From: Rhodobacteraceae bacterium HLUCCA12
GTDB lineage: Bacteria > Pseudomonadota > Alphaproteobacteria > Rhodobacterales > Rhodobacteraceae
Length of the DNA stretch: 64,000 nucleotides
Assembly: GCA_001314715.1 (NCBI GenBank)
Contig: LJSV01000002.1
Location: forward strand, 62,001-126,000
Direction of reading: 5' to 3'
Positions 42,783 through 52,811 of this stretch are shown one piece after another. Numbering within the stretch: position 1 is the stretch's first letter; every line of letters starts with the position of its first letter. The notes beneath the pieces are model-generated. The model saw only the letters and a list, made by a program, of their open reading frames with translations, did no database searches and had not been told where the DNA came from. The position numbers were made by a program, and so were the translations under genes.

Positions 42783-44768
42783 ATGCCAGTGACGCCGCGA
42801 CGGATTCTGACCTGCACCTGCGAAGGCACCATGCCCATCGACACCGCCGCCATGGAGCAGGCCGGGCTGTCCGTGACGGGAAAGCCCGCCCATCAGCTTT
42901 GCCGCGCCGAACTGGCACATTTCAAAAAGGCGCTGGGTGAATTCGCCGCCGTCACCGTGACCTGCACGCAAGAGGCCCCGCTTTTCACCGAGATCGCCGA
43001 GGAAGCGGGATTCGAGGGTGATCTGTCCTTCGTCAATATCCGCGAAAACGCCGGCTGGTCGGACGCGGCAGACCAGTCAGGGCCAAAGATGGCGGCGCTG
43101 GCGGCCATGGGCGCGGTCACACCGGCGCCGTTCGACCTTGTCACGATGGAAAGCGCAGGTGTCGCGCTGATCCTGGGGGCGGGACCCGAGGCGCTGGAGG
43201 TCGCCGAGACGCTGGCCGAGACGCTGGATATGACCGTGCTCCTGACCCCCGGCGCACGGGTTGCGCCGCCGCGCCAGACCGTCTTTCCGGTGCTGCAGGG
43301 GCGTGTGCGTCGCGCGCAGGGGCATCTTGGCGCCTTTGAACTGGTGGTCGATGACTACGCCGCCCCGGCGCCGTCCTCGCGCGATGAGTTGCGGTTCGAG
43401 GTTGGCCGCGATGGGGCGGTTTCGCGATGCGATCTGGTGATCGATCTGACGGGCGCGCCACCGCTTTTTCCGGCGGCCGACCTGCGGCCGGGCTATTTTC
43501 GCGCCGATCCGCGCGATCCCGTGGGCCTGTCGCGCACAACCCTGCAGGCCGCGCAGATGGTCGGCACGTTCGACAAGCCACGCCACATCGCGTTTTCGCC
43601 CGAGTTGTGCGCGCATTCGCGCAACCGGATCACCGGGTGCACGCGCTGTCTGGATCTGTGCCCGACCGGTGCCATTACCCCGGCGGGCGACAGCGTCGCC
43701 ATCGATGCCGAGATTTGCGCGGGCTGCGGGCAATGCGCTGCGGCCTGCCCGACCGGCGCGGCCGCCTATGCGCTACCACCGGTCGAAACCCTGGCCGAAC
43801 GGCTGCGCACGGGATTGGGCGCATGGTTTGCCGCCGGGGGCAGATCGGCGCCGGTCATCGTGCTGCATGACGCCGATCATGGCGCGGCCCTTGTCGAGGC
43901 CAGCGCACGCCATGGCCGCGGGTTGCCTGCCCACGCGATCCCCGTGCAGGTCAACGAACCCACGCAGATCGGCCCCGAGGGTCTGGCAGCAGCGCTGGCC
44001 TATGGCGCGGGGGGCGTGCGCATCGTGACCCGCGCGCGACCGACGCATCCCGTTGACGGGCTCGAGGAAACGCTGGCGCTGATCGACGTGATCTGCGCCG
44101 AAACCGGGTATCCGGCCGAAACCTGCGCGCTGATCCAGACCGACGACCCCGACGCGCTGGAGGACGCATTGTGGCGCCCCGCGGCGCGAGCGCGTGCCAC
44201 GCGCTCGACGTTCCTGCCGCCCGCCGACAAGCGCGGATTGCTGGTTCTGGCAATGTCGGAAATGAACCGCACGGCGCCCGAGCCCGCGCAAGACATCGAA
44301 TTGCCACCGGGCGCGCCCTTCGGCACGGTCGTGCTGGATGCGCAAGCCTGCACCCTGTGCATGGCCTGTGTCGGGGCCTGCCCGGCCGGCGCGCTGCACG
44401 ACAACCCCGATCTGCCGATGCTGCGCTTTACCGAAAGCGCCTGCGTGCAATGCGGGATCTGTGCCGCCACATGCCCCGAAGACGCGATCGGCCTGACACC
44501 ACGCATCGACATCGCCGCCTGGGACACGCCGCGCCGCCTTCTCAAGCAGGAAGAGCCGTTTTGCTGCACCGCCTGCGGCAAGCCGTTCGGCACGCGCTCG
44601 GCCATCGCGCGCATTCAGGACAGGTTGCAGGACCACTGGATGTTCGCGGGTCAAGACGGCGCCAGGCGCCGCGCGCTTCTGACCATGTGCGACGATTGTC
44701 GCGCGCGTCAGGTCGTTGAAGATGGTTTCGACCCGATCGACAAGGAAAAGACGACCGGGCCGCGCTGA
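42783..44768 (+). CDS. Multi-cluster ferredoxin-like protein of the fdh locus
   Basis: 661 aa. Four [4Fe-4S] motifs occur in two pairs: CTRCLDLCP (about residue 285) with CAGCGQCAAACP (about 312), and CTLCMACVGACP (about 522) with CVQCGICAATCP (about 553). A fifth cysteine group (CCTACGKPF about 594 with CDDC about 637) closes the protein. The region around residues 120-240 has a Rossmann-like piece (VALILGAGPEALEVAETLAE). It is divergent from the ligase/DUF group. It may pass electrons between formate dehydrogenase maturation or NAD(P)H and another carrier; no named enzyme fits. Start at 42783 follows AGGGGAA. Confidence 0.82.
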   Translation: MPVTPRRILTCTCEGTMPIDTAAMEQAGLSVTGKPAHQLCRAELAHFKKALGEFAAVTVTCTQEAPLFTEIAEEAGFEGDLSFVNIRENAGWSDAADQSGPKMAALAAMGAVTPAPFDLVTMESAGVALILGAGPEALEVAETLAETLDMTVLLTPGARVAPPRQTVFPVLQGRVRRAQGHLGAFELVVDDYAAPAPSSRDELRFEVGRDGAVSRCDLVIDLTGAPPLFPAADLRPGYFRADPRDPVGLSRTTLQAAQMVGTFDKPRHIAFSPELCAHSRNRITGCTRCLDLCPTGAITPAGDSVAIDAEICAGCGQCAAACPTGAAAYALPPVETLAERLRTGLGAWFAAGGRSAPVIVLHDADHGAALVEASARHGRGLPAHAIPVQVNEPTQIGPEGLAAALAYGAGGVRIVTRARPTHPVDGLEETLALIDVICAETGYPAETCALIQTDDPDALEDALWRPAARARATRSTFLPPADKRGLLVLAMSEMNRTAPEPAQDIELPPGAPFGTVVLDAQACTLCMACVGACPAGALHDNPDLPMLRFTESACVQCGICAATCPEDAIGLTPRIDIAAWDTPRRLLKQEEPFCCTACGKPFGTRSAIARIQDRLQDHWMFAGQDGARRRALLTMCDDCRARQVVEDGFDPIDKEKTTGPR

Positions 44769-44791
44769 TCCGCCCGGCGAATGGCTTGCGG

Positions 44792-45238
44792 TCAGGCGAG
44801 GGCCAGCTTGTCGCGCACGAACCGTTCGATCTCGGCCGCCGGGCGCGCGCCTGACAGTCGCGCCACCTCGCGCCCGCGATGAAACAGGATGAAGGCCGGG
44901 ATGCCGCGAATGCTGTAGCGGATCGCCGCGTCCGGGTGGCTTTGCGTGTCGATCTTGGCCAGCCGCACCTGCGGGGCCAGATTGCGCGCGGCGCGTTCGA
45001 ACTCAGGCGCCATCGCCCGGCACGGGCCGCACCAGGGCGCCCAGAAATCGACCAGCAGCGGCAGATCGTCGGCCTTGGCCGCCTTTTCCAGTGTCTTGAG
45101 GTCGAGCGAGGCCACCTTTCCGCTATTCAGCGCATGGCCGCAGACACCGCATTGCGGGTTCGCGGCGGCCTTGACGGCGGGGAACTGGTTGGTCTGGCCG
45201 CATTCGGGGCAGGTCAGGCGGATCTTGCGGTCGGTCAT
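44792..45238 (-). CDS. trxC: Thioredoxin 2
   Basis: 148 aa. A zinc-binding N-terminus (Cys10, Cys13, Cys30, Cys33) precedes a thioredoxin domain with WCGPC (active Cys70 and Cys73) and the cis-Pro in RGIPAFILF. This is the TrxC type, a cytoplasmic disulfide reductase often linked to oxidative stress. It converges on the ferredoxin gene, 23 bp apart, with no clear terminator between. Confidence 0.95.
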   Translation of the reverse strand: MTDRKIRLTCPECGQTNQFPAVKAAANPQCGVCGHALNSGKVASLDLKTLEKAAKADDLPLLVDFWAPWCGPCRAMAPEFERAARNLAPQVRLAKIDTQSHPDAAIRYSIRGIPAFILFHRGREVARLSGARPAAEIERFVRDKLALA

Positions 45239-45306
45239 GGCGCGCTCCTACGCATTCACGTGTTGGAATGCATAATGGGGATTGGCGCGCGCCGCTTCAA
45301 GGCCCG

Positions 45307-45930
45307 TCAGTTGCGCGGCGGGCGCGGCTTGTAGACCGGCAGGCGCCAGCCGAACCGCATCGAGCCTGAGCGCAGCAGGAACGTCACCGCCGCGCAGGCC
45401 ATAAGCCCGGCCTGAAAGCCCAGTCCAAGCCAGATCATGCCCAGGGCGCTCAGCGCCCCGAAAAAGGCCGCGCTGAGATACAATTCGCCCTGGCGCAGCA
45501 CCATCGGCACCTCGTTGCAGACCACATCGCGCATCAGCCCGCCAAATGCGCCGGTGGCCATGCCCATCATCACCACGACCGCGGGGGCCTGGTCCATGCT
45601 GAGCGCCACGCCCGTCCCGGCCGGCACGGCGACGGCCAGGGCGCCGGCATCCAGGCAGTCCAGGGCGCGCCGCCGCGATTCCAGCAGATGCGCGGTAAAG
45701 AAAACCAGCACGGCAGCACTGCAGGCGGTGCCGATATACCACGGGTCGGCAACCCAGAAGACCATGTCGCGATTGAGAAGAAGATCGCGCACCGTCCCGC
45801 CGCCGACCGCCGTCAGGCTGGCGATGAACAGAAAGCCCACGAGATCCAGTTGCGCCCGGCTTGCCGCCAGCGCCCCGGTCAGCGCAAAGATGAAGACCGA
45901 CAGATAATCGAGCGCGGGCAGCAGCGTCAT
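45307..45930 (-). CDS. Trimeric intracellular cation channel-family membrane protein
   Basis: 207 aa with seven predicted helices in two similar halves (UPF0126/YicG family, related to TRIC channels). Both halves bear the glycine-rich signature: [24 protein letters not shown] and [23 protein letters not shown]. Probably a cation channel or small-solute exporter of the inner membrane. Its ATG overlaps the rnhA stop by 4 bp. Confidence 0.88.
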   Translation of the reverse strand: MTLLPALDYLSVFIFALTGALAASRAQLDLVGFLFIASLTAVGGGTVRDLLLNRDMVFWVADPWYIGTACSAAVLVFFTAHLLESRRRALDCLDAGALAVAVPAGTGVALSMDQAPAVVVMMGMATGAFGGLMRDVVCNEVPMVLRQGELYLSAAFFGALSALGMIWLGLGFQAGLMACAAVTFLLRSGSMRFGWRLPVYKPRPPRN

Positions 45931-46397
45931 CCGGCGCCCCCCTTGACGGGTTTGAAGGGCGCCATGCCCTGGCGTGCCAGTTCGTCGGCACGTTCGTTTT
46001 CGGGGTGGCCGGCATGCCCCTTGATCCAGTGCCATGTCACCTGGTGACGCGCCTGCGTCGCATCCAGCCGTTGCCAGAGATCCGCGTTCTTGACGGGCTT
46101 CTTGCCGGCGGTGCGCCAGCCGTTCCGTTTCCAGCCGTGAATCCAGTCGGTAACGCCGTTCTTCACATAGGCTGAATCGGTGGTGATGGTGACATGCGCG
46201 GGCCGGCTCAACGCCTCAAGCGCCCGGATCGCGGCCATCAGTTCCATACGGTTGTTGGTGGTATCGGCCTCACCGCCCGACAGCGTGCGTTCTTTCAGAA
46301 CCCGGTCGCCGTCATTGGCGCGCAGCAAGACCCCCCAGCCGCCCGGTCCGGGGTTGCCCGAGCAGGCGCCATCGGTCCAGGCGTAGATTTCAGGCAT
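45927..46397 (-). CDS. rnhA: Ribonuclease HI
   Basis: 156 aa. The catalytic acidic residues appear in [40 protein letters not shown] and NERADELAR. It cleaves RNA in RNA-DNA hybrids. Start overlaps the DUF3429 gene by 8 bp; the stop overlaps the next gene. It belongs to an ispH-DUF3429-rnhA-TRIC-like run, a common order in this family. Confidence 0.96.
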   Translation of the reverse strand: MPEIYAWTDGACSGNPGPGGWGVLLRANDGDRVLKERTLSGGEADTTNNRMELMAAIRALEALSRPAHVTITTDSAYVKNGVTDWIHGWKRNGWRTAGKKPVKNADLWQRLDATQARHQVTWHWIKGHAGHPENERADELARQGMAPFKPVKGGAG

Positions 46398-46812
46398 GAC
46401 GCGCGACCCACAGGCACGCCAGAACGACCGCCGTGGCCGGGATGCGCAGGGTCAGCCACCAGCGCGGGGCAAGGGCCTTGGCCTGAAAGACCATGTCCAG
46501 CACCAGCACGCCCAGGAAACCGGCAATCAGATGGGAAAGTGCCTGCCCCTCCATCGCCCAGGGGTGGCGCAGGGCAAAGAAGAACGCATAGAGCGCGGGC
46601 AGAACACTGAGTCCATAGGCCCATGCCACGCTGCCGGTGCGACTGGCAAAGCCCCAAAGGACGCCCGACATGAACGACAGGATCACGACGCCATAGGCAA
46701 CGATCAGCGCGCGCCCCTCGCCGGGCCAGAAGCCCAGCACCATGGCCGCGCCCATCAGGAACGGCAGCGCGCCCGCACCCGTCAGCACGATGGCCATGCG
46801 CGGCGGTCTCAT
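46390..46812 (-). CDS. DUF3429 family membrane protein
   Basis: 140 aa with four to five hydrophobic helices (for example [20 protein letters not shown] and [17 protein letters not shown]). The SFMSGVLWG motif is typical of DUF3429. Role unknown. It overlaps ispH by 4 bp at its start, so it is co-translated with it. Confidence 0.85.
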   Translation of the reverse strand: MRPPRMAIVLTGAGALPFLMGAAMVLGFWPGEGRALIVAYGVVILSFMSGVLWGFASRTGSVAWAYGLSVLPALYAFFFALRHPWAMEGQALSHLIAGFLGVLVLDMVFQAKALAPRWWLTLRIPATAVVLACLWVARHA

Positions 46813-47762
46813 GCCGGAACCCTGAGCGCGCGCGGCACCTTGAACTCAACCCGCTCGACCGCGGTTTCGACCAACTCGCGTGTCAGGTCGAAACGGTCGG
46901 CGAAGGCGTCGATCACCTCGTTGACCAGCACCTCGGGGGCGCTGGCCCCTGCCGTCAGGCCGACAGCGCGCACACCGTCGAGCGCGCGCCAGTCGATGTC
47001 GGCGGCGCGCTGGATGAGCTGGGAATAGCCGCAACCGGCGGCCCGCCCGACTTCGACCAGGCGTTGGGAGTTCGACGAATTCGGCGCGCCGATCACCAGC
47101 AGCGCGTCGATCTTGCCCGCGATTTCCTTGACCGCCGCCTGGCGGTTGGTGGTCGCATAGCAGATGTCTTCCTTGTGCGGGCCGATGATCGACGGAAACC
47201 GCGCCTTGAGCGCGGCGACGATGTCGATCGTGTCATCGACCGAAAGCGTTGTCTGGGTGATGAAGGCCAGCCGTTCGGGGGCGCGCGGGGTGATGCGGGC
47301 CACGTCCGCGACGGTTTCCACCAGCAACACCTCGCCCTCGGGCAACTGCCCCATGGTGCCGACCGTCTCAGGGTGGCCGGCATGGCCGATCATCACCATC
47401 TGCAAGCCGTTCTCGTGGTGGCGCTCGGCCTCGATATGGACCTTCGACACCAGCGGGCAGGTGGCATCGATATAGATCATGCGCCGCGCTTCGGCCGCGG
47501 CGGGGACCGATTTGGGAACCCCGTGCGCCGAAAAGATCACCGGACGATCATCGGGGCATTCGTCCAGTTCCTCGACAAAGACCGCGCCCTGCGCCCGCAG
47601 GCTGTCGACAACGAATTTGTTGTGCACGATCTCGTGGCGGACATAGACCGGCGCCCCCCATTTCTGGATCGCCATTTCGACGATCTTGATGGCGCGGTCT
47701 ACACCGGCGCAAAAACCGCGCGGTGCCGCCAGGTAAAGCGTCAACGGAGATTTCTCAGGCAT
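46809..47762 (-). CDS. ispH: 4-hydroxy-3-methylbut-2-enyl diphosphate reductase
   Basis: 317 aa Fe-S enzyme of the MEP isoprenoid pathway; makes IPP and DMAPP from HMBPP. The three cluster cysteines are visible: Cys18 (APRGFCAGV), DATCPLVSK and [12 protein letters not shown]. Substrate-binding text [11 protein letters not shown] and SAHGVP agrees. Start at 47762 is the first Met before the conserved LYLAAPRGF. Confidence 0.97.
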   Translation of the reverse strand: MPEKSPLTLYLAAPRGFCAGVDRAIKIVEMAIQKWGAPVYVRHEIVHNKFVVDSLRAQGAVFVEELDECPDDRPVIFSAHGVPKSVPAAAEARRMIYIDATCPLVSKVHIEAERHHENGLQMVMIGHAGHPETVGTMGQLPEGEVLLVETVADVARITPRAPERLAFITQTTLSVDDTIDIVAALKARFPSIIGPHKEDICYATTNRQAAVKEIAGKIDALLVIGAPNSSNSQRLVEVGRAAGCGYSQLIQRAADIDWRALDGVRAVGLTAGASAPEVLVNEVIDAFADRFDLTRELVETAVERVEFKVPRALRVPA

Positions 47763-47790
47763 TGTCGGGCTCCATTCGTCTGAGCCAGAC

Positions 47791-48246
47791 CTAAGGCCCA
47801 AGGTCCGGCCCGTCCAGCCCAAAGGCGCGCGCCGAAAGCCACGCCAGTGCCGCAAAACGCCCGGTCTTGGCCAGCGTGACCAGAAGCGCGAATTGCCACA
47901 GCGGGGTGCGCATCGCCCCTGCCACGACGGTAAACCAGCCCAGGACCGGCGCCCAACTCAACAGCAGCGACCAGACCCCCCAGCGGCCCCACCAGCGGCG
48001 CGCCCGCTGGAAACGGGCATCGTCGATGCGCAACCAGCGATGCGCGTCCGCGTCCTCAAGCCGCGCGCCGATCCAGTAGTTGACGAATGCCCCCAATGTG
48101 TTGCCTCCGCTGGCGATGACAATCAACAGCCACAGGGGGGCAATGGCGGCATATTGCAATCCGACGAACACCACTTCCGACTGGAAGGGAATGATCGTTG
48201 CCGCCAGAAAGGTGGCGCCGAACAGCGCCGCAAGTGCCGCCAGCAC
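47791..48246 (-). CDS. YqaA family inner-membrane protein
   Basis: 151 aa, related to the DedA/SNARE-associated proteins. It has the [10 protein letters not shown] glutamate, [16 protein letters not shown] (G-x-G-N-x-x-G pattern) and three to four helices. The start is a GTG. YqaA proteins are membrane proteins of uncertain, possibly lipid-related, function. Confidence 0.82.
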   Translation of the reverse strand: MLAALAALFGATFLAATIIPFQSEVVFVGLQYAAIAPLWLLIVIASGGNTLGAFVNYWIGARLEDADAHRWLRIDDARFQRARRWWGRWGVWSLLLSWAPVLGWFTVVAGAMRTPLWQFALLVTLAKTGRFAALAWLSARAFGLDGPDLGP

Positions 48247-48252
48247 CGGCGG

Positions 48253-48843
48253 TCAACTGTCGTCGTCTTCGCCGTTGTCGCGCTCGAACCGATTGTCGCG
48301 CGGTTCACGGGGCTCGCGGGGTGGGCGGCCGATCACGTCGCGCAATTCGTCGAGTTCGATGAAATTGTCAGCCTGACGGCGCAGTTCATCGGCGATCATC
48401 GGCGGTTGACTGCGGATCGTGGACACGACCGAAACCCTGACCCCCTGGCGCTGAAGCGATTCCACCAGCGGCCGAAAATCGCCATCACCGGAAAACAGCA
48501 CGGCATGGTCCAGGCGCGGTGCCAGTTCCATGGCGTTCACGGCCAGTTCGATATCCATGTTGCCCTTGACCTTACGCCGCCCGGCACTGTCGGTGTATTC
48601 CTTGGCGGGCTTGGTCACCATGGTATAGCCGTTGTAGTTCAGCCAGTCGATGAGCGGGCGGATGGGCGAGTATTCCTCGCTTTCCAGAAGCGCGGTGTAA
48701 TAGAAGGCACGCACCAGCTTGCCCCGGCGCATGAATTCCTGGCGCAGCAGCTTGTAGTCGATGTCGAAGCCCAGCGCCTTGCCTGCGGCGAAAAGATTGG
48801 CTCCGTCAATGAACAGCGCAAGCCGTTCGTCTTTGTAAAACAT
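48253..48843 (-). CDS. NYN domain (LabA/DUF88) protein
   Basis: 196 aa. The PIN-like nuclease fold of the NYN family is shown by LALFIDGANLFAAG, KGNMDIELAVNAMEL and VLFSGDGDFRPLVE, where the Asp residues form the metal site. A disordered Arg/Glu-rich tail follows (REPREPRDNRFERDNGEDDDS). Probable RNA-processing enzyme. It is divergent from folK, and an 8-bp inverted repeat (CCTGAGAC at 48880-48887, GTCTCAGG at 48913-48920) lies in the shared upstream region. Confidence 0.88.
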   Translation of the reverse strand: MFYKDERLALFIDGANLFAAGKALGFDIDYKLLRQEFMRRGKLVRAFYYTALLESEEYSPIRPLIDWLNYNGYTMVTKPAKEYTDSAGRRKVKGNMDIELAVNAMELAPRLDHAVLFSGDGDFRPLVESLQRQGVRVSVVSTIRSQPPMIADELRRQADNFIELDELRDVIGRPPREPREPRDNRFERDNGEDDDS

Positions 48844-48979
48844 TATGCTTCCTCTCGAAGCCGTGCCATGGGACGGTGCCCTGAGACTTCCGAGTGCCCT
48901 GCCTCTGTTTCGGTCTCAGGCAAGTGTCGCTCGAAGGGGTCTTCATGGGGCAACAGGCACGGGCACGGACTTCATAGGT

Positions 48980-49552
48980 ATGCAAATTGCAAACTGCAAC
49001 TGTTTCCTGATTGCCCTTGGCGCGAATCTGGGTGGGACCCCGGAAAAGAACGCGAGTGTGATATATGCCGCTATCGGCATGATTGCGGCCGCCGGGATCA
49101 AGGTTACCAGAACGAGTAATTTCTGGCAGACACCGGCCTATCCGGCCGATTCGGGCCCCGATTTCGTCAATGCCTGCGCCTGCGTGGACTCGGACCTTGA
49201 GCCGGACATGTTATTGGCGGTTCTGCATGAGGTCGAGGCGCGGTTGGGACGGGTGCGCCGGGTGCGCTGGGGGGCGCGCGCGATCGACATCGACCTTCTG
49301 GCGGCGGGGTCGCGGATTCTGCCGGATGCCGTGACGTTGCGTTCCTGGATGGACCTTGGCGCCGCCGACCAGCGCCGGCTGGCCCCCGACCGCCTGATTC
49401 TGCCCCATCCACGGCTGCATGAGCGCGCTTTTGTGCTGGTGCCGCTGGCGCAAATCGCCCCGGATTGGGTGCATCCCGTCCTGAAAAAAAGCGCGCGCGA
49501 GCTGGAACAGGCCCTCGATCCGGCTGAAAAGGCGCAAATCAGGCCGATTTGA
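48980..49552 (+). CDS. folK: 6-hydroxymethyl-7,8-dihydropterin pyrophosphokinase
   Basis: 190 aa. Family signatures [35 protein letters not shown] and [16 protein letters not shown] are in order. It transfers pyrophosphate from ATP to the pterin in folate synthesis. The start at 48980 is 4 bp after AGG; earlier in-frame Met codons lie in the region shared with the divergent gene. The rpoZ promoter begins just after its stop. Confidence 0.93.
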   Translation: MQIANCNCFLIALGANLGGTPEKNASVIYAAIGMIAAAGIKVTRTSNFWQTPAYPADSGPDFVNACACVDSDLEPDMLLAVLHEVEARLGRVRRVRWGARAIDIDLLAAGSRILPDAVTLRSWMDLGAADQRRLAPDRLILPHPRLHERAFVLVPLAQIAPDWVHPVLKKSARELEQALDPAEKAQIRPI

Positions 49553-49574
49553 AGGGCCAATCGGGCGCTTTCGC

Positions 49575-49603
49575 TTGTCAATCCGCGCCAATGTCGCTAG
49601 ATA
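49575..49603 (+). promoter_or_regulatory. Sigma-70-type promoter of rpoZ
   Basis: TTGTCA (49575-49580) and TAGATA (49598-49603) are 17 bp apart. Transcription would begin near 49610, 34 bp before the rpoZ ATG. Confidence 0.6.
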
Positions 49604-49643
49604 CCACAGGCTGATCCTCCCCAAGACGGAATTGGAGTGTTGC

Positions 49644-50000
49644 ATGGCCCGCGTGACGGTCGAAGATTGCGTTGACAAAGTCCCGAACCGGTTCGAGCTG
49701 GTGATCCTGGCCGCGCATCGTGCGCGCGAGCTGGCATCCGGCGCGCCGATCACGGTTGATCGCGACAACGACAAGAACCCGGTGGTCGCCCTGCGCGAAA
49801 TCGCCGACGAGACCCAGTCGGCCGACAGCCTGCGCGAGCGGCTGATCGAGAGCATGCAGACCCAGATCGAGGTCGATGTGCCGGAAGAGGACGACATGGC
49901 CATGCTGATGAGCACCCAGATCGACCGTCCGGCGACCGACGACATGAGCGAGGAGCAGATGCTGCGCCAGCTTCTTGAAGCACAGAGCCAGCAAGGGTGA
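49644..50000 (+). CDS. rpoZ: RNA polymerase omega subunit
   Basis: 118 aa. [33 protein letters not shown] is the conserved omega N-terminus; the C-terminus is acidic, as usual for alphaproteobacteria. It helps assemble RNA polymerase and takes part in ppGpp binding; the ppGpp synthetase gene follows immediately, the normal pairing. The ribosome site is GGAG, 6-9 bp upstream. Confidence 0.96.
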   Translation: MARVTVEDCVDKVPNRFELVILAAHRARELASGAPITVDRDNDKNPVVALREIADETQSADSLRERLIESMQTQIEVDVPEEDDMAMLMSTQIDRPATDDMSEEQMLRQLLEAQSQQG

Positions 50001-50024
50001 CGATGATGCGCACAGGGTCAGGCC

Positions 50025-52145
50025 GTGATTACGCCCGATGACCTTGTTGCGCTGGTTCGCAACTATAATCCCGACTGCGACGAAGCCCTGATCCGCCGCG
50101 CCTGGGCCTATGGCGCGTCGATGCACGAGGGGCAGACACGCCATTCCGGCGAACCCTATTTCACCCATCCCGTGGCGGTGGCGTCGATCCTGACCGAAAT
50201 GCGGCTGGATGACGCGACCATCGTGACCGCCCTCTTGCACGATACGATCGAGGACACGCGCTCGACCCATGATGAGGTCGCGCGGCTTTTCAGCCCCGAG
50301 ATCGCCGAACTGGTCGATGGCGTCACCAAGCTGACGAACCTGCAGCTGTCATCCTCGGAAGCCAAGCAGGCCGAGAATTTCCGCAAGCTTCTGATCGCCA
50401 TGTCACGCGATCTGCGGGTGATTCTGGTCAAGCTGGCGGACCGTTTGCACAACATGCGCACGATCCGGTCCATGCGGCCGGACAAGCAGGCCCAGAAGGC
50501 CCGCGAAACCATGGACATCTATGCCCCGCTGGCCGGTCGCATGGGCATGCAGTGGATGCGCGAAGAGCTTGAGGATCTGGCCTTTCGCGTGCTCAACCCC
50601 GAGGCGCGCAATTCCATCCTGCGCCGCTTCATCACCTTGCAGCGCGAATCGGGCGACATCATCGCCCGCATTACCGCCGATATCCGGCTGGAGCTGGAAA
50701 AGGCCGGTCTGGACGGCACCGTGTATGGCCGCGCCAAGAAGCCATATTCGATCTGGCGCAAGATGCAGGAAAAGGATCTGGCGTTTTCGCGCCTGTCCGA
50801 CATTTACGGCTTTCGTATCATCGTCGATGACGTCGCCCAGTGTTATCAGGTGCTTGGGCTGATCCACCAACGCTGGCGGGCCGTGCCGGGACGGTTCAAG
50901 GATTACATCAGCCAACCGAAAACGAACGGCTACCGCTCGATCCATACGACGGTGTCGGGGCGCGACGGCAAGCGCGTCGAGGTCCAGATCCGCACCCGCG
51001 AGATGCACGAGGTCGCCGAGGCCGGGGTCGCCGCCCACTGGGCCTACAAGGACGGCACCCGCACCGCCAACCCGTTTGCCGTCGATCCCGCGAAATGGAT
51101 CGCGGCGCTGACCGAGCGGCTCGACGGTGGCGAGGATCACGACGAATTCCTGGAGCATGTCAAGCTCGAGATGTATTCGGATCAGGTCTTCTGCTTCACG
51201 CCCAAGGGCGACGTGGTCCAGTTGCCCCGCGGCGCCACCCCCCTGGATTTCGCCTATGCGATCCATACCCGCATCGGCAATGCCACGGTTTCGGCCAAGG
51301 TCGACGGGTTGCGGGTGCCGCTCTGGACCCGGCTGCGCAATGGCCAATCGGTCGAGATCATCACCGCCGAGGGCCAGCGCCCGCAGGCAAGCTGGATCGA
51401 ACTGGTGCATACCGGCCGCGCCAAGGCCGCGATCCGCCGCAGCCTGCGCGAGGAGGATCGCGAGCGATTCATCCGGCTGGGCCGCGAACTGACGCGCGTC
51501 GCCTTCGAAAACCTGGGGCGCCGGCTGACCGAAAAGGCCCTGGATACGGCCGCGCGCCAGATGGGGCTCAAGGGGCCGCAAGACCTGTTGGCGCGCGTCG
51601 GCAGCGCAGAGATCAGCGCGCGCGGGGTGGCCGAACAGCTTTATCCCGAGCTTGCAGCCGTCCAGACCGAAGAGATCGACGGCGCCCGCCCGGTTGTCGG
51701 CCTTGAACCCGGCCAGACATTTCGGCGCGCGAACTGTTGCCAGCCCGTTCCGGGCGAGCGGATCGTGGGCATCACCTATCGCGGCAAGGGGGTGGTGGCC
51801 CATGCCATCGACTGTGCGGTTCTCGCCGCGCTTGAGGACCAGCCCGAACGCTGGATCGATCTGCGCTGGAACGACGGGCGCCACCCGGCCATCCACACTG
51901 TCGCCCTGGAACTGACGATTTCGAACAGCGCCGGCGTCCTGGGTCGGGTCTGCACCTTGATCGGCGAGCAAAAGGCCAATATCTCGGACCTCCGGTTTCT
52001 GGATCGAAAGCCGGACTATTTTCGCCTCTTCGTCGAGGTGGATGTGCGCGATGCCGAACATCTGCACCGTATCCTGACGATGCTGAATGCGGAAAGCGAT
52101 GTGGCGCAGGTCATCCGGTTGCGCGATCCCAACAGACAGCCCTGA
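50025..52145 (+). CDS. rsh: Bifunctional (p)ppGpp synthetase/hydrolase
   Basis: 706 aa, one Rel/Spo homologue with all domains: HD hydrolase (HPVAVASIL ... ALLHDTIEDT), synthetase (RAKKPYSIWRKMQEKDLAFSRLSDIYGFRIIV and QPKTNGYRSIHTTV), TGS (DQVFCFTPKGDVVQLPRGATPLDFAYAIHT), and C-terminal zinc-finger/ACT (ELTISNSAGVLGRVCTLIGEQKANI). It makes and breaks the alarmone in the stringent response. The start is GTG at 50025. The next gene starts 19 bp after its stop. Confidence 0.95.
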   Translation: MITPDDLVALVRNYNPDCDEALIRRAWAYGASMHEGQTRHSGEPYFTHPVAVASILTEMRLDDATIVTALLHDTIEDTRSTHDEVARLFSPEIAELVDGVTKLTNLQLSSSEAKQAENFRKLLIAMSRDLRVILVKLADRLHNMRTIRSMRPDKQAQKARETMDIYAPLAGRMGMQWMREELEDLAFRVLNPEARNSILRRFITLQRESGDIIARITADIRLELEKAGLDGTVYGRAKKPYSIWRKMQEKDLAFSRLSDIYGFRIIVDDVAQCYQVLGLIHQRWRAVPGRFKDYISQPKTNGYRSIHTTVSGRDGKRVEVQIRTREMHEVAEAGVAAHWAYKDGTRTANPFAVDPAKWIAALTERLDGGEDHDEFLEHVKLEMYSDQVFCFTPKGDVVQLPRGATPLDFAYAIHTRIGNATVSAKVDGLRVPLWTRLRNGQSVEIITAEGQRPQASWIELVHTGRAKAAIRRSLREEDRERFIRLGRELTRVAFENLGRRLTEKALDTAARQMGLKGPQDLLARVGSAEISARGVAEQLYPELAAVQTEEIDGARPVVGLEPGQTFRRANCCQPVPGERIVGITYRGKGVVAHAIDCAVLAALEDQPERWIDLRWNDGRHPAIHTVALELTISNSAGVLGRVCTLIGEQKANISDLRFLDRKPDYFRLFVEVDVRDAEHLHRILTMLNAESDVAQVIRLRDPNRQP

Positions 52146-52163
52146 CGGTGGGGGCGGCAGCGC

Positions 52164-52811
52164 GTGGTTTTCAAGCGGCGAACCAGACGGGGCATCTTTC
52201 GCGCGATCGGCGAGTTCTTCTACCCGCGCGGCGGCTGGCGGCGCGCCACGTCGTATGTCCTGCATCGCCTGCGCCGCCTGCCCGATACGCCGCATCGTAT
52301 CTGCCTGGGGATTGCCTGCGGGGCCTTCGTGTCGTTCCTGCCGCTCTACGGGCTGCATTTCACCACCGCCGCACTGCTGGCCTGGCTCTTGCGGGGCAAC
52401 ATCCTGGCCGCGCTTCTGGGAACGTTTTACGGCAATCCCATCACCTTTCCGATCATGGCGGTCACGGCGCTGGAACTGGGAAACTGGATCATGGGCGCAC
52501 CGGGGGGGATGTCGTTTTCGGCGGTGATGGCCTCGATCGGGCGCGCCAGTTCGGAACTGTCCCATAACCTGATGGCGGTGTTCACCATAGAAACCGTGCA
52601 TTGGGGGCGGCTTGAGGCCTTCTTGTGGCGCGTCTTTCTGCCGTTCATGATTGGCGGTACGATTATCGGTATCCCCAGTGCCGTGGCGATCTATTTCGCC
52701 CATTTGCCGCTGGTGCATGCCTATCAGCGCAGCCGGCAGAACCGGCTGCGACAACGGTTCGAGGCGGCGCGCAATCGCCAGCGCGCCCATGAAAACGGAG
52801 GGGATCCATGA
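52164..52811 (+). CDS. DUF2062 family membrane protein
   Basis: 215 aa. The signature [49 protein letters not shown] with the conserved GN-P motif marks DUF2062; about four helices. The start is GTG. Function unknown. Its position between rsh and pdxJ is common in Rhodobacteraceae. Its stop overlaps the pdxJ start by 4 bp. Confidence 0.88.
   Translation: MVFKRRTRRGIFRAIGEFFYPRGGWRRATSYVLHRLRRLPDTPHRICLGIACGAFVSFLPLYGLHFTTAALLAWLLRGNILAALLGTFYGNPITFPIMAVTALELGNWIMGAPGGMSFSAVMASIGRASSELSHNLMAVFTIETVHWGRLEAFLWRVFLPFMIGGTIIGIPSAVAIYFAHLPLVHAYQRSRQNRLRQRFEAARNRQRAHENGGDP

Noticed and set aside
50403-52790. Long open frame antisense to rsh (795 codons)
   Set aside because: Shadow frame opposite a well-recognised gene; the composition (His, Arg, Gln, Asp rich) is typical of such frames.
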